Positions 1 through 8,135 of a stretch of 64,000 bases of DNA are shown one piece after another; within the stretch, counting starts at the first letter, position 1; every line of letters begins with the position of its first letter. The notes beneath the pieces were generated by a model that made no database searches, was not told the origin of the DNA, and worked only from the letters and a program-made list of their open reading frames with translations. The stretch is from Arthrobacter sp. ZGTC131 (GTDB lineage: Bacteria; Actinomycetota; Actinomycetes; Actinomycetales; Micrococcaceae): positions 39,295 through 103,294 of the forward strand of contig NZ_PJIK01000017.1 in NCBI RefSeq assembly GCF_002929275.1, in the 5' to 3' direction. A program made the position numbers and the translations under genes.

Positions 1-2268
1 AGGGCGTACGGCAACTTGGGCATCCAACGGCCCTACCGTCATCAGGTCCGGGCGGCCAACATCGCTCATGGTGGCGAGCACGTCGTGATCGCCACCGGCA
101 CGGCGTCCGGCAAGTCGTTGGCGTACCAGCTGCCGGCGCTGGACGCGATCCACCGTTCCGAGCTCCGGGTCCTCTCGGAACCGGGAAAAATCCACGACGA
201 CGGCGCCGTGACCCTTTATCTCTCCCCCACGAAGGCGCTGGCCGCCGACCAGCTCGCGGCCATCCGTTCGTTGAAGCTTCCGACAGTCAGGGCCGAAACC
301 TACGACGGCGACACGGACCCGGCCTCGCGGCGCTGGATCCGGGATCACGCGAACTTTATCCTGGCCAACCCCGACATGCTGCACTTCGGAATCCTGCCGA
401 ACCATGCCTGGTGGGCAGGGTTCTTCCGCCGGCTGCGCTACGTGATCGTGGACGAGGCGCACAGCTACCGAGGTGTCTTCGGCTCCCACGTGGCCAACCT
501 GATGCGGCGGCTGCGGCGCATTTGCGCCTATTACGGGGCGGGCACGTCCTTCCCCGGCCCCGTCTTCATTGCGGCATCCGCCACGGCGTCGGAACCCGAG
601 ACCTCCTTTGGCCGGCTGATCGGCGCGCCCGTCCGCGGCGTCGCCGAGGATTCCTCGCCCCACGGCGCCACCACGGTGGCGTTTTGGGAACCCGCCCTCA
701 CCGAAGTGCGGGGCGAGAATGGCGCCAAGGAACGCCGGACCGCCGTGGCCGAGACCGCCGACCTGCTCGCGAACCTCGTGTCGGCCAGAATCCGGACCAT
801 CGCCTTCATCAAGTCCAGACGGGGCGCGGAAACCATCTCATCGATCACCAAACGGCTCCTGGACGAGGTTGATCCGAGCCTGCCCCAAAGAGTGGCCGCG
901 TACCGCTCCGGCTATCTCCCGGAGGAACGCCGGGCCCTGGAAAAGGCGTTGCGGGCAGGCCAGCTTCTGGGGATTTCGAGCACCTCAGCCCTCGAACTGG
1001 GCATCGACATTTCGGGGCTTGACGCGGTGTTAGTGGCGGGCTGGCCCGGGACCAGGGCATCCCTCTTCCAGCAGATCGGCAGGGCGGGCCGCGCCGGGCA
1101 GGATGCGATCGCCGCCTTCGTGGCCAGCGACGACCCGCTGGACACCTACCTGGTGAACCATCCCGAGGCCATCTTTGACGTGTCGGTCGAGGCGACCGTG
1201 TTTGACCCGTCGAATCCTTACGTGCTCGGTCCCCACCTGTGCGCCGCCGCTGCAGAGCTTCCGCTGGGCGTGGCGGAGCTGCCCCTCTTCGGTGCTACGG
1301 CGGAGAAACTCCTCGGACAGCTGGTAACGCAGGGCTACCTGCGGCGGCGCCCGGCAGGATGGTTCTGGACACATTCCCAGAGCGCGGCCGGGATGGTGAA
1401 CCTGAGGGCCGACGGCGGAGGCCCCGTGAGCATCGTGGATGCGGACACGGGATCACTGCTGGGGACCATGGATTCACCGCAGACCCACTACCAGGCGCAC
1501 ACCGGCGCCATCTACGTCCATCAGGGCGACAGCTATGTGGTGGAGGACCTGAATGAGGCAGATCACTGCGTGGTGGTGCGCCGCGCCAACCCCGACTACT
1601 ACACCACCGCCCGGGACGTAACCCAGATTGAGGTGCTCGAAACGCAGCGGTCGGTCCAGTGGGGGGACGTCGCTGTGCATTTTGGTGATGTGAAGGTAAC
1701 GACTCAAGTGGTCTCCTTTCAGCGGAAGGCCCTGATTTCGAATGAGGTCCTGGGCGAGGAACCGCTGGAGCTCGGAGCGCGGGAGCTTTTTACGAAAGCC
1801 GTGTGGTTCGTCATGGACAATCGGTCGCTCACCGGTGCCGGCCTGATCGAGGCACAGTTCCCGGGCGCCCTCCACGCCGCAGAGCACGCCGCCATCGGGC
1901 TGCTGCCGCTGGTGGCGTCGAGCGACCGCTGGGACATTGGCGGCGTGTCCACCGCGATCCACGCGGACACCGGGGTTCCCACCATATTTGTGTACGACGG
2001 GCACCCCGGCGGCGCGGGCTTTGCGGAACGGGGCTTCGAGAAAGCCAAGGTGTGGCTTTCCGCGACGAGGGACGCCATCGAGGCCTGTGAGTGCGAGTCC
2101 GGCTGCCCCTCGTGTGTTCAATCTCCGAAGTGCGGGAACAAGAACAACCCGCTGGATAAGAACGCCGCCGTGACATTGATCGACGTCCTGCTGCGCGATG
2201 CCACGGAGACCGCAGGCCCGCCGCAGGAGCATGCGGCGGGACCACCCCGCGCGTCTGCCGGCCTATAG
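1..2268 (+). CDS. DEAD/DEAH-box helicase with C-terminal DUF1998 zinc domain (5' partial)
   Basis: The reading frame is open from the first base, so the true start lies left of the window; the first internal start codon (TTG at 16) is probably not used. The visible N-terminus carries a Walker A motif (ATGTASGKS), then a DEAH box (VDEAH), then helicase C-terminal motifs including the arginine-rich QIGRAGRAG. Near the C-terminus four cysteines (CECESGCPSCVQSPKCG) match the zinc-binding end of DUF1998. This architecture is that of the YprA/MrfA and mycobacterial Rv3649 family; MrfA acts in excision of mitomycin-type DNA lesions. The gene converges on the Tad-like operon, an association also found in mycobacteria. 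The family assignment is firm; the repair role here is inferred from the family. Confidence 0.93.
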   Translation, partial: RAYGNLGIQRPYRHQVRAANIAHGGEHVVIATGTASGKSLAYQLPALDAIHRSELRVLSEPGKIHDDGAVTLYLSPTKALAADQLAAIRSLKLPTVRAETYDGDTDPASRRWIRDHANFILANPDMLHFGILPNHAWWAGFFRRLRYVIVDEAHSYRGVFGSHVANLMRRLRRICAYYGAGTSFPGPVFIAASATASEPETSFGRLIGAPVRGVAEDSSPHGATTVAFWEPALTEVRGENGAKERRTAVAETADLLANLVSARIRTIAFIKSRRGAETISSITKRLLDEVDPSLPQRVAAYRSGYLPEERRALEKALRAGQLLGISSTSALELGIDISGLDAVLVAGWPGTRASLFQQIGRAGRAGQDAIAAFVASDDPLDTYLVNHPEAIFDVSVEATVFDPSNPYVLGPHLCAAAAELPLGVAELPLFGATAEKLLGQLVTQGYLRRRPAGWFWTHSQSAAGMVNLRADGGGPVSIVDADTGSLLGTMDSPQTHYQAHTGAIYVHQGDSYVVEDLNEADHCVVVRRANPDYYTTARDVTQIEVLETQRSVQWGDVAVHFGDVKVTTQVVSFQRKALISNEVLGEEPLELGARELFTKAVWFVMDNRSLTGAGLIEAQFPGALHAAEHAAIGLLPLVASSDRWDIGGVSTAIHADTGVPTIFVYDGHPGGAGFAERGFEKAKVWLSATRDAIEACECESGCPSCVQSPKCGNKNNPLDKNAAVTLIDVLLRDATETAGPPQEHAAGPPRASAGL

Positions 2269-2291
2269 CACGGTTTCTTGGGCTCCCGCCG

Positions 2292-2663
2292 TTAGGGCGG
2301 CGGCCCGGCCCGGGCATGCCCGGCGGCCGTGCCGAGAACGGCGCCGGCCGCCAGCTCGGTGCGGACCTCGACGGACTGATCACCTCCCTCGACACAACTG
2401 ACCAGCATGGCGTCGTGCCGGGCTGCCACGGCGGCAGCTACCCGGCACGGCTCCCCGGCTGACACACCGCGCAGTGCGTCCGCGGCCGCCAGAGCGGCGA
2501 GATCGGCCGCAGCTGCTGCCCTTGAGGCCAGCACCGCTGCCTGCGCCAGCAGGAGGAGCATGACCATTGCCCCGAGGACCACCAGGCCGAGGCCGGCTGC
2601 CAGGACAGTGCCCGAGCCCCGCTCTGGATTCTGCTCCCCGCGCGGCTTTTTGCCCCGGCTCAT
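2292..2663 (-). CDS. Rv3654c-like TadE-type small secreted/pilus protein
   Basis: A protein of about 123 residues with one hydrophobic helix near the N-terminus (GSGTVLAAGLGLVVLG) followed by an Ala-rich amphipathic stretch (AAADLAALAAADALRG), as in TadE/TadG-like minor pilins. It corresponds to the small TadE-like proteins encoded in the actinobacterial helicase/secretion neighbourhood. The frame is open further upstream, but ATG at 2663 is chosen because it overlaps the TGA of the preceding pilin gene (ATGA), implying translational coupling. It is the last gene of the seven-gene pilus operon and converges with the helicase, about 23 bp apart. It probably acts at the cell envelope as a minor pilin or assembly factor; the exact role is unknown. 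Confidence 0.78.
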   Translation of the reverse strand: MSRGKKPRGEQNPERGSGTVLAAGLGLVVLGAMVMLLLLAQAAVLASRAAAAADLAALAAADALRGVSAGEPCRVAAAVAARHDAMLVSCVEGGDQSVEVRTELAAGAVLGTAAGHARAGPPP

Positions 2664-3205
2664 GCGTGCCGCTTTGCGAAGCCATCCCCTGGGCCGGAGA
2701 CGGCCGGCGTGGCGCGGGGCTGAAACGATGCCGATTCCGCCGTTTCCCCCCGGGCCTCGGCCCTGGCCGTCAGCGTCCACGGAACCACGGTGCCAAACGG
2801 TCCGGCCACGCGGTCCGACACTGTGACGCCCAGCCATTCGCCGTCAGCCACCACAGCCGACGATGCCGTAGCGCCCGCCAGCTTCCTGACCATTCCCTCG
2901 ACGGCGGACGGCGACTCTCCCCGGGCCAGCGCCCGGGCGCTGGCCCGGGCCGCTTCCTCCAGCCTGAGCTGGGTAATTCCCGCCGCAGACCCCGCCAACA
3001 GCATGGCCAGGAGCAGCAGGACCGCAGGAAGTGCGACCGCGAATTCTGCGGTCACGGCGCCGCTGGTGTTCCTTTCGCCGGCGCTCCCCTGGCCGTGAAG
3101 TTTCCCCGCCCCACGGTCAGATCGCTGCTGCACCGTCCGGTTGCCCGAGCGTCCGGCGCCCGACGGCGGTGCCGCCGCCAGCGGGGTCTGCGGTAGCGGG
3201 CTCAC
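2660..3205 (-). CDS. TadE family minor pilin
   Basis: 181 residues starting with GTG, which overlaps the stop of the upstream pilin (GTGA). A polar 45-residue leader precedes the motif GAVTAEFAVALPAVLLLL, the type IV pilin-like N-terminal helix of TadE proteins with its conserved Glu after the processing region. An Ala-rich amphipathic helix (EEAARASARALARG) follows. TadE proteins are minor pseudopilins of Flp/Tad pili in the membrane and envelope. The leader before the hydrophobic segment is long for a prepilin, so a start further inside is possible, but the overlap with the upstream stop supports the annotated one. Confidence 0.82.
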   Translation of the reverse strand: MSPLPQTPLAAAPPSGAGRSGNRTVQQRSDRGAGKLHGQGSAGERNTSGAVTAEFAVALPAVLLLLAMLLAGSAAGITQLRLEEAARASARALARGESPSAVEGMVRKLAGATASSAVVADGEWLGVTVSDRVAGPFGTVVPWTLTARAEARGETAESASFQPRATPAVSGPGDGFAKRHA

Positions 3206-3486
3206 GGCAAGGCCAGCGCCGTACGGATCAGGTTGAGCAGGAAGCCGCGGACTTCGTCGCTGCGCAGGATGAACACCAGGAGCCCGGCGAATCCGACCGC
3301 AGCCAGCGTGGCTATGGCATACTCGGCTGTCGCCATCCCGGCTTCCGAAGCCATGAGGGGCCGCCGGGTGCGCGCCTTGATGCGAGGCGCCGTACTGGCG
3401 CCGGGGTAGATCTCCCGGACAGCCCCGTCTGGGCTGTCCTGGTGCAAGGGCTGGGCCTCGGTGGCACCGTGTTGGTTCAGGGACAT
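3202..3486 (-). CDS. DUF4244 protein, Flp-type major pilin candidate
   Basis: 94 residues. The motif SEAGMATAEYAIATLAAVGFAGLL has the Gly-Met-x-Thr-x-Glu-Tyr-Ala pattern of Flp/Tad pilins: processing site, Glu at about +5 and a hydrophobic helix. This matches DUF4244, the short pilin-like family found beside actinobacterial Tad genes. The roughly 45-residue N-terminal extension is polar. Its position in the operon, between the membrane platform genes and tadE, fits the major pilin subunit. A purine-rich stretch just upstream of the ATG (revcomp of cttttcctttctgg) can serve as ribosome-binding site. The pilin role is inferred; no prepilin peptidase gene is present in the window. Confidence 0.82.
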   Translation of the reverse strand: MSLNQHGATEAQPLHQDSPDGAVREIYPGASTAPRIKARTRRPLMASEAGMATAEYAIATLAAVGFAGLLVFILRSDEVRGFLLNLIRTALALP

Positions 3487-3642
3487 AGCTTTTCCTTTCT
3501 GGTTATCCGGCGGGATTGCCGGTTAGTTCGACTGTTCCGCCTGGGGAGCGGGCCGGTAAGTGACGGATTCGCCTAAGTGGAAAAAGCGCCGTGCGTGCCG
3601 CCGTGTGGAGGAACAGTGCCCGGGTTGGCGATCAGACGGCAC

Positions 3643-4257
3643 TTAGGCTCCGGAGGGCACCAGCGCAAGCAACACGGGGACCACGCCCAGGCAGATGAAC
3701 GCCGGCAGGGAGCACAGGCCCAAGGGAATCACGAGCTTGACGCTGAGGGACGCTGCGCGTTTTTCGGAGGAACGGAACCGTTCGCGCCTCATCCTGGCGG
3801 CCTGGGCATAGAGAATGGCCGACGACGGCGCACCGGTCAGTGCGGCGAATCCCAAGGCGTCGCGGAGGGCTAGTATCTCGGGTGACCTCGCCTGCGTACT
3901 CCGCCAGGCGGTGTCCCAATCAGCTCCGATGGCCATGGCCCCGACGACGGGTCTTAGCGACCGGCTGTACTCCGGCGACGCCGCGGCTGCCACCAGTTCC
4001 AGGGACCGTCCGATCCCTGATCCGGCGTCGAGCATGGCTGCGACCAGCTCCAGCATCATTGCGGTGTCGCGTAGGCCCGCGCCGTGTCCGGCAGGAGCGG
4101 ACCGGCCGGAGCCGCCGATGTGCGTCCCAGATTCCGGGATCATGCCGTTTCTGCCGAGAAGGCGCCGCCGAGTCCGCGAATGACCGGTGAACGCGACCGC
4201 CGCAGCAGCAGCCAACACCATGGCCACCAGTGCAGCGGAAAGAACCGGCCCGGTCAC
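3643..4257 (-). CDS. tadC: TadC-like type II/IV secretion F-domain membrane protein
   Basis: About 204 residues with hydrophobic segments at the N-terminus (VLSAALVAMVLAAAAAVAF) and at the C-terminus (LVIPLGLCSLPAFICLGVVP), and a cytoplasmic GspF-like helical region between (DAGSGIGRSLELVAAA). The C-terminal pattern RAASLSVKLVIPLGLCSLPAF is typical of TadC. GTG at 4257 was chosen because it begins the first membrane helix and gives the usual family length (the mycobacterial counterpart is about 190 residues). The frame stays open to 4479, overlapping tadB, and another GTG lies at 4323, so the start is uncertain. It forms the inner-membrane platform of the pilus together with TadB. Confidence 0.8.
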   Translation of the reverse strand: MTGPVLSAALVAMVLAAAAAVAFTGHSRTRRRLLGRNGMIPESGTHIGGSGRSAPAGHGAGLRDTAMMLELVAAMLDAGSGIGRSLELVAAAASPEYSRSLRPVVGAMAIGADWDTAWRSTQARSPEILALRDALGFAALTGAPSSAILYAQAARMRRERFRSSEKRAASLSVKLVIPLGLCSLPAFICLGVVPVLLALVPSGA

Positions 4258-4417
4258 GAGCCGGGACCTGTCATGCCGGGGTTCCGTGGCACATTTGTCC
4301 CGTCGCGTCGGGGTCCGCGGCACCGTGGCCGTCGCATGTCGCCGGCCCGCTCTAGCGGCCGGGCACAGACCCGTAGCGGGCAGAGTCGTGTCGCCTGCCT
4401 GTCGCGTTGCGGCCCAC

Positions 4418-5335
4418 TCATGGCACTGACGCTCCGGCGGCGGCCCGCACGAGCCTTGCCGACCACAGCCTGCCGGCAACGGTAAGGACGACTCCTGCGA
4501 CGAGTGCCGCCACGCCGATGGGTGTGCCGAGCAGCATCGCCAGCGGATCCACGCCCAGGCAGAACCCCAGCCCGAGTCCGAGCAGGGGAAGCCAGGTCAG
4601 CAACGTAACTGTCGCCTTGGGCCCGGCCAGGGCGGTCTGGCGCGCTGCTTCGGCGTCATCCTCGACCTCGAGCTGCGCAGCAAACCGGGTCAGCACGTCA
4701 GCCAGAGGACAGCCGCTGGCCTCGGCGATGTCAAAGCAGGCTGCCAGTTCCTGCCAAATCCGCGGTTCGCGGCTGCCGGCAGCGTGACCAGATGAGGAGG
4801 CGGCCAAACGAACTGCCTCGGCCACGGGCGAGCCGCGCATTGCCGCACCGCGCGCAGCAGCCAGGACCGCCGCCGAGCCGGGACTGAGCCGCGGCCCGCC
4901 GCCGGTGCCGTCGGCGGCATCGGATCCTCCGTACACGAGACACAATTCGTCCCAAAGGCGGGCAGGAGTCCGGCCGCCCTTCAGCAGGGCAGCGAGTTGC
5001 TGAACCAGTACTGTGAGGGACACCGCGGCGTCATTGCGACGCCTCCGGCTGAGGCTGAAGCGATCGCGGCCACCCCATGAAAGATCCTGCCCGTCGCTTG
5101 CTTCGAGGCCCCTCCGCCGACGATAGCGGCGGGCCGGTGAGACATCCGGGAGAGATCCCCGGGCCTCCGGGGATCCGGCGTTGGCCCAGCGTGCCGTTCC
5201 TCTCCTGCTGCGGGCTGTCCGACTCCCGGCGGCGCTCCCCGCGAATGCCTTGCGGACCCTGCGGTGAAGGCCTTGCGGCGGCCGCAGGATCAGCCAAAGC
5301 GCAATGGCCAACGCAGCAATAAGTACGGCGATCAC
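4418..5335 (-). CDS. tadB: TadB-like type II/IV secretion F-domain membrane protein
   Basis: 305 residues from a GTG that overlaps the stop of cpaF (GTGA). A first membrane helix (VIAVLIAALAIALWLIL) is followed by a basic, low-complexity linker, then a GspF-like domain (LVQQLAALLKGGRTPARLW, ACFDIAEASGCPLADVL) and two C-terminal hydrophobic segments. This is the order expected for a TadB inner-membrane platform protein driven by the CpaF/TadA ATPase. The Arg/Ser-rich linker at residues 35-105 is longer and less conserved-looking than the rest. Confidence 0.85.
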   Translation of the reverse strand: MIAVLIAALAIALWLILRPPQGLHRRVRKAFAGSAAGSRTARSRRGTARWANAGSPEARGSLPDVSPARRYRRRRGLEASDGQDLSWGGRDRFSLSRRRRNDAAVSLTVLVQQLAALLKGGRTPARLWDELCLVYGGSDAADGTGGGPRLSPGSAAVLAAARGAAMRGSPVAEAVRLAASSSGHAAGSREPRIWQELAACFDIAEASGCPLADVLTRFAAQLEVEDDAEAARQTALAGPKATVTLLTWLPLLGLGLGFCLGVDPLAMLLGTPIGVAALVAGVVLTVAGRLWSARLVRAAAGASVP

Positions 5336-6648
5336 GCTGGCGCTCCCGTTGTGCCGAGCCCTTCGTCCTGCTCCGCCATCCCCATCTTCTGCGGTAGCCC
5401 CGCGTCCATGCCGAGGCGCCGCGCCAGGGCCTCCCACGCCGGTCCGGTGAGCAGCTGTCCGCCCGAAATCTCGAGTGCCACGGCCACGCCAAGTCCGGCG
5501 GACGTGTCCGTCAGAACACCCACGCAGGCCACATACCGCCCGTGCCGGGATCGTGCCACGTGAACCACGATGTCCAGGGCGCTGGCAACCTGCAGCCTGA
5601 CGGCGTCCTGCCCCAGCCCTGCCAGTGCCCCGAGCGCAATGAGCCGCGCCGGTACCGCGCCGGCGGCATTGGCGTGGATGGTCCCGCCACCGCCGGTATG
5701 TCCGGTGTTCATTGCGGTTAGGAGTTCCCGCACCTCAGCGCCGCGGCACTCTCCCACCACCAGCCGGTCCGGCCGCATTCTCAGCGCCTGCCGCACCAGC
5801 TCACCCAAATCCACTTCGCCGCCGCCTTCCAAGTTGCCGTGCCGCGACTCGAGCTGGACAACGTGCGGGTGTACCGGGTTCAGCTCGGAGGCGTCCTCAA
5901 TCAGGACCAGCCGTTCACCGGGATGACAGAGTCCCAGCAGCGTGGACAGCAGGGTGGTTTTCCCTGACCCCGTAGCTCCGCTGACTAGAAAGCTCAGCCG
6001 CTGCTCCACCAAGCGTTCCAGTACCGCCTGCACCAGAAGGCCGAACATACCTCCCTGCCGGAGCTCGTCCATGGAAAAGACCTGTTCGCGCCGGATCCTG
6101 ACACTCAGGAGCGTCCCGGATGCGGAGATGGGAGGCAGGACTGCGTGAACGCGGTAACCGCCCTCGAGCCGAACATCCACGCAGGGTGATCCGTCGTCCA
6201 GGCGCCGTCCGCCCGCCGCCACCAGCCTGGCGGCTAGGGCCCGGACCTGGGCTTCTCCGGCGAAGACCACAGGCGCCCGTTCGATGCCCCTGCCGCGGTC
6301 AAGCCACACGGAACCGGGCGCGTTGACGAATATGTCCGTCACCGACGCATCCCGGACCAGCTGCTGCAGGGGCCCGAGCCCGTTCAGTTCAGCACTGATG
6401 CGTTCGACGGCGGCAAGGGACCCCGCGGTGCCGAGCAGCTTTCCCGTAGCCTGTACGGCGGCCGCAACGCGCGAGGGAGTGACTGGTCCGGCATCTGCCA
6501 TGACGGATTCGCGCACGGTTTCCAACAGCCCCGCGTCGAGGGCCCTCGCCGCCCGCCGCCGGCTGGCGCTCGACGCCAGCCCGGGGCCCGCCGCAGCACC
6601 TGGCCGCGGACCGAAACCTGGCTCCGGAATGCCCAAATGGGCACTCAC
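5332..6648 (-). CDS. cpaF: CpaF/TadA family pilus assembly ATPase
   Basis: 438 residues. It contains a Walker A motif (SGATGSGKTTLLSTLLG), an Asp box (LVLIEDASELNP), a Walker B region (LRMRPDRLVVGECRGAEV) and the His-box segment (NTGHTGGGGTIHANAAG), all hallmarks of secretion ATPases of the GspE/CpaF family. It energises assembly of the Tad-like pilus at the cytoplasmic face with TadB/TadC. Its start overlaps the stop of the upstream CpaE-like gene and its stop overlaps the tadB start, so the genes are translationally coupled. Confidence 0.95.
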   Translation of the reverse strand: MSAHLGIPEPGFGPRPGAAAGPGLASSASRRRAARALDAGLLETVRESVMADAGPVTPSRVAAAVQATGKLLGTAGSLAAVERISAELNGLGPLQQLVRDASVTDIFVNAPGSVWLDRGRGIERAPVVFAGEAQVRALAARLVAAGGRRLDDGSPCVDVRLEGGYRVHAVLPPISASGTLLSVRIRREQVFSMDELRQGGMFGLLVQAVLERLVEQRLSFLVSGATGSGKTTLLSTLLGLCHPGERLVLIEDASELNPVHPHVVQLESRHGNLEGGGEVDLGELVRQALRMRPDRLVVGECRGAEVRELLTAMNTGHTGGGGTIHANAAGAVPARLIALGALAGLGQDAVRLQVASALDIVVHVARSRHGRYVACVGVLTDTSAGLGVAVALEISGGQLLTGPAWEALARRLGMDAGLPQKMGMAEQDEGLGTTGAPA

Positions 6649-7919
6649 CGGACATCCCCCGCCAGCAGCTCATCGTCGAGAATGTCCAGCACCGAGGCCG
6701 CGAAGCGGCGGATGCTCTTCCGCTTGCCGTGTTCCAGTAGGCGGCCGAGTTCGGCGGCCGCAGCCGTGCCGCGCACTTCCGGCATCCGGCCGTGCAGCGG
6801 AAGGCCCACAGACTCGGCAATCAGTGCTCCGTCCAGCGCAGCCCCGGCCTTCCCCCTGACAAGCAGCGCCGACTCCACGGGCGGCAGCTCCTGCAGCAGC
6901 CGGGCAGCAGCGACAGCCGCCTTCAACTGCGCCGGGACCACGACCAGCAGGCGGTCACAGTCCCAGGCAAAAGTCCGCAACGGTTCGCCATTCCGCCCGA
7001 TGTCGACGATGACCAGCTCGTAGCCCCGCCGTGCGGCGTCGAGTACTCCGCCCACGCTGGCGGAGTCGACAGCCGGCGGCCTTTCCCTTGTGCCGGGCCA
7101 CGACAGGAACGAAAACCCTCCGGCCATGGGCAGGGCGTCCGCGAGCTGCTCGGGGTCGATGCTGCCACTGGCATCCGACAGATCCGGCCATCGGAGGCCC
7201 GGCGATTCCTCGGCCGCCAAGGCGAGTTCGAGTCCGCCTCCCCAGGGGTCTGCGTCCACGAGCAGAACCCTTGCGCCGAGGCCTGCCGCCGCCTGGGCAA
7301 GCCAGATCGCCGCCGTGGTGGCGCCTGCACCTCCGCAACCGCCGGTAACGCCGAGGACCATTCCCCCGGCCTCCGGTGCACGTGAGCGGCTGAGGTACTC
7401 GGCGAGCCACGCAGCGGCGTCGGGGAGGACGGCTACGCGTTGCGCGCCAAGGGCCGCTCCGAGGTGCCACAGCGCATCCCCTTCCCCGCTCAGACCCACG
7501 AGCACGGATGGCGCGCGGCGGCGCGGAGGCAGATCTCGAACATCGCTGCCCACCAATACGGCCGCGGCCGAATCCCAGTAGGGAGCAGCCTCCGCGATGT
7601 CGGCAGCCACGCGCAGGCTGGCCCCGGCGGCCGCCACGATCCGTTCTACTTCGGCATGGAGAAAATCGAAGGCGGTGACCAGCAGTACCTCGCTCGCCTC
7701 AACGGGCAGCCAGGGCTCCGGACCACGTCCGGTCTGCCGGATCCTTGCAGCACGCTCGGCAGCAGACGTCCGCCGCGCTGCCGGCGCTCGCCCGTCAGGT
7801 GTACCCGGTGCCCTGTCCGCCGTGCGCTGTGCGGGGATGCCCTGACCGGATGGCATAGCCGCCGGCTCAATATCCGGTTCGGGGGCGCTTTCCTGGTTCC
7901 GTGCATGGTGCCTGCTCAT
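6645..7919 (-). CDS. CpaE/Ssd-like P-loop ATPase of the Tad neighbourhood
   Basis: 424 residues. A disordered Ala/Pro/Arg-rich N-terminus (about 65 residues) precedes a receiver-like domain and a MinD/ParA-type ATPase domain beginning GVTGGCGGAGATTAAIWLA, then LLVDADPWGGGLEL. The P-loop lacks the usual KGGxGKT lysines (GGCGGAGATT), a deviation seen in the septum-site-determining Rv3660c/CpaE-like group. It is the first gene of the pilus operon and probably positions or regulates the pilus machine. It is divergent from the polymerase gene, with 216 bp between. In that gap I recognise no clear -10/-35 pair. Confidence 0.88.
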   Translation of the reverse strand: MSRHHARNQESAPEPDIEPAAMPSGQGIPAQRTADRAPGTPDGRAPAARRTSAAERAARIRQTGRGPEPWLPVEASEVLLVTAFDFLHAEVERIVAAAGASLRVAADIAEAAPYWDSAAAVLVGSDVRDLPPRRRAPSVLVGLSGEGDALWHLGAALGAQRVAVLPDAAAWLAEYLSRSRAPEAGGMVLGVTGGCGGAGATTAAIWLAQAAAGLGARVLLVDADPWGGGLELALAAEESPGLRWPDLSDASGSIDPEQLADALPMAGGFSFLSWPGTRERPPAVDSASVGGVLDAARRGYELVIVDIGRNGEPLRTFAWDCDRLLVVVPAQLKAAVAAARLLQELPPVESALLVRGKAGAALDGALIAESVGLPLHGRMPEVRGTAAAAELGRLLEHGKRKSIRRFAASVLDILDDELLAGDVR

Positions 7920-8135
7920 GCGTCCACCCTGCCGAAAAGATCCGTTGCTGGTCAGGGCCGGATTGTCCTATGTGGACAACCCGGCGGCCCTCGCCCTGTG
8001 GAGGAGATGTCCGGCGGCGCGGCCGGACGGACGTATTGCACAAATCCGGCGCCCGGATCCCGGTCCTCGGCTTCCCGTAAGCGCCGGCAAGCGGGGCGGC
8101 AAAGAACACCGCCTGCGGCAAGGCAGAATTGACGC

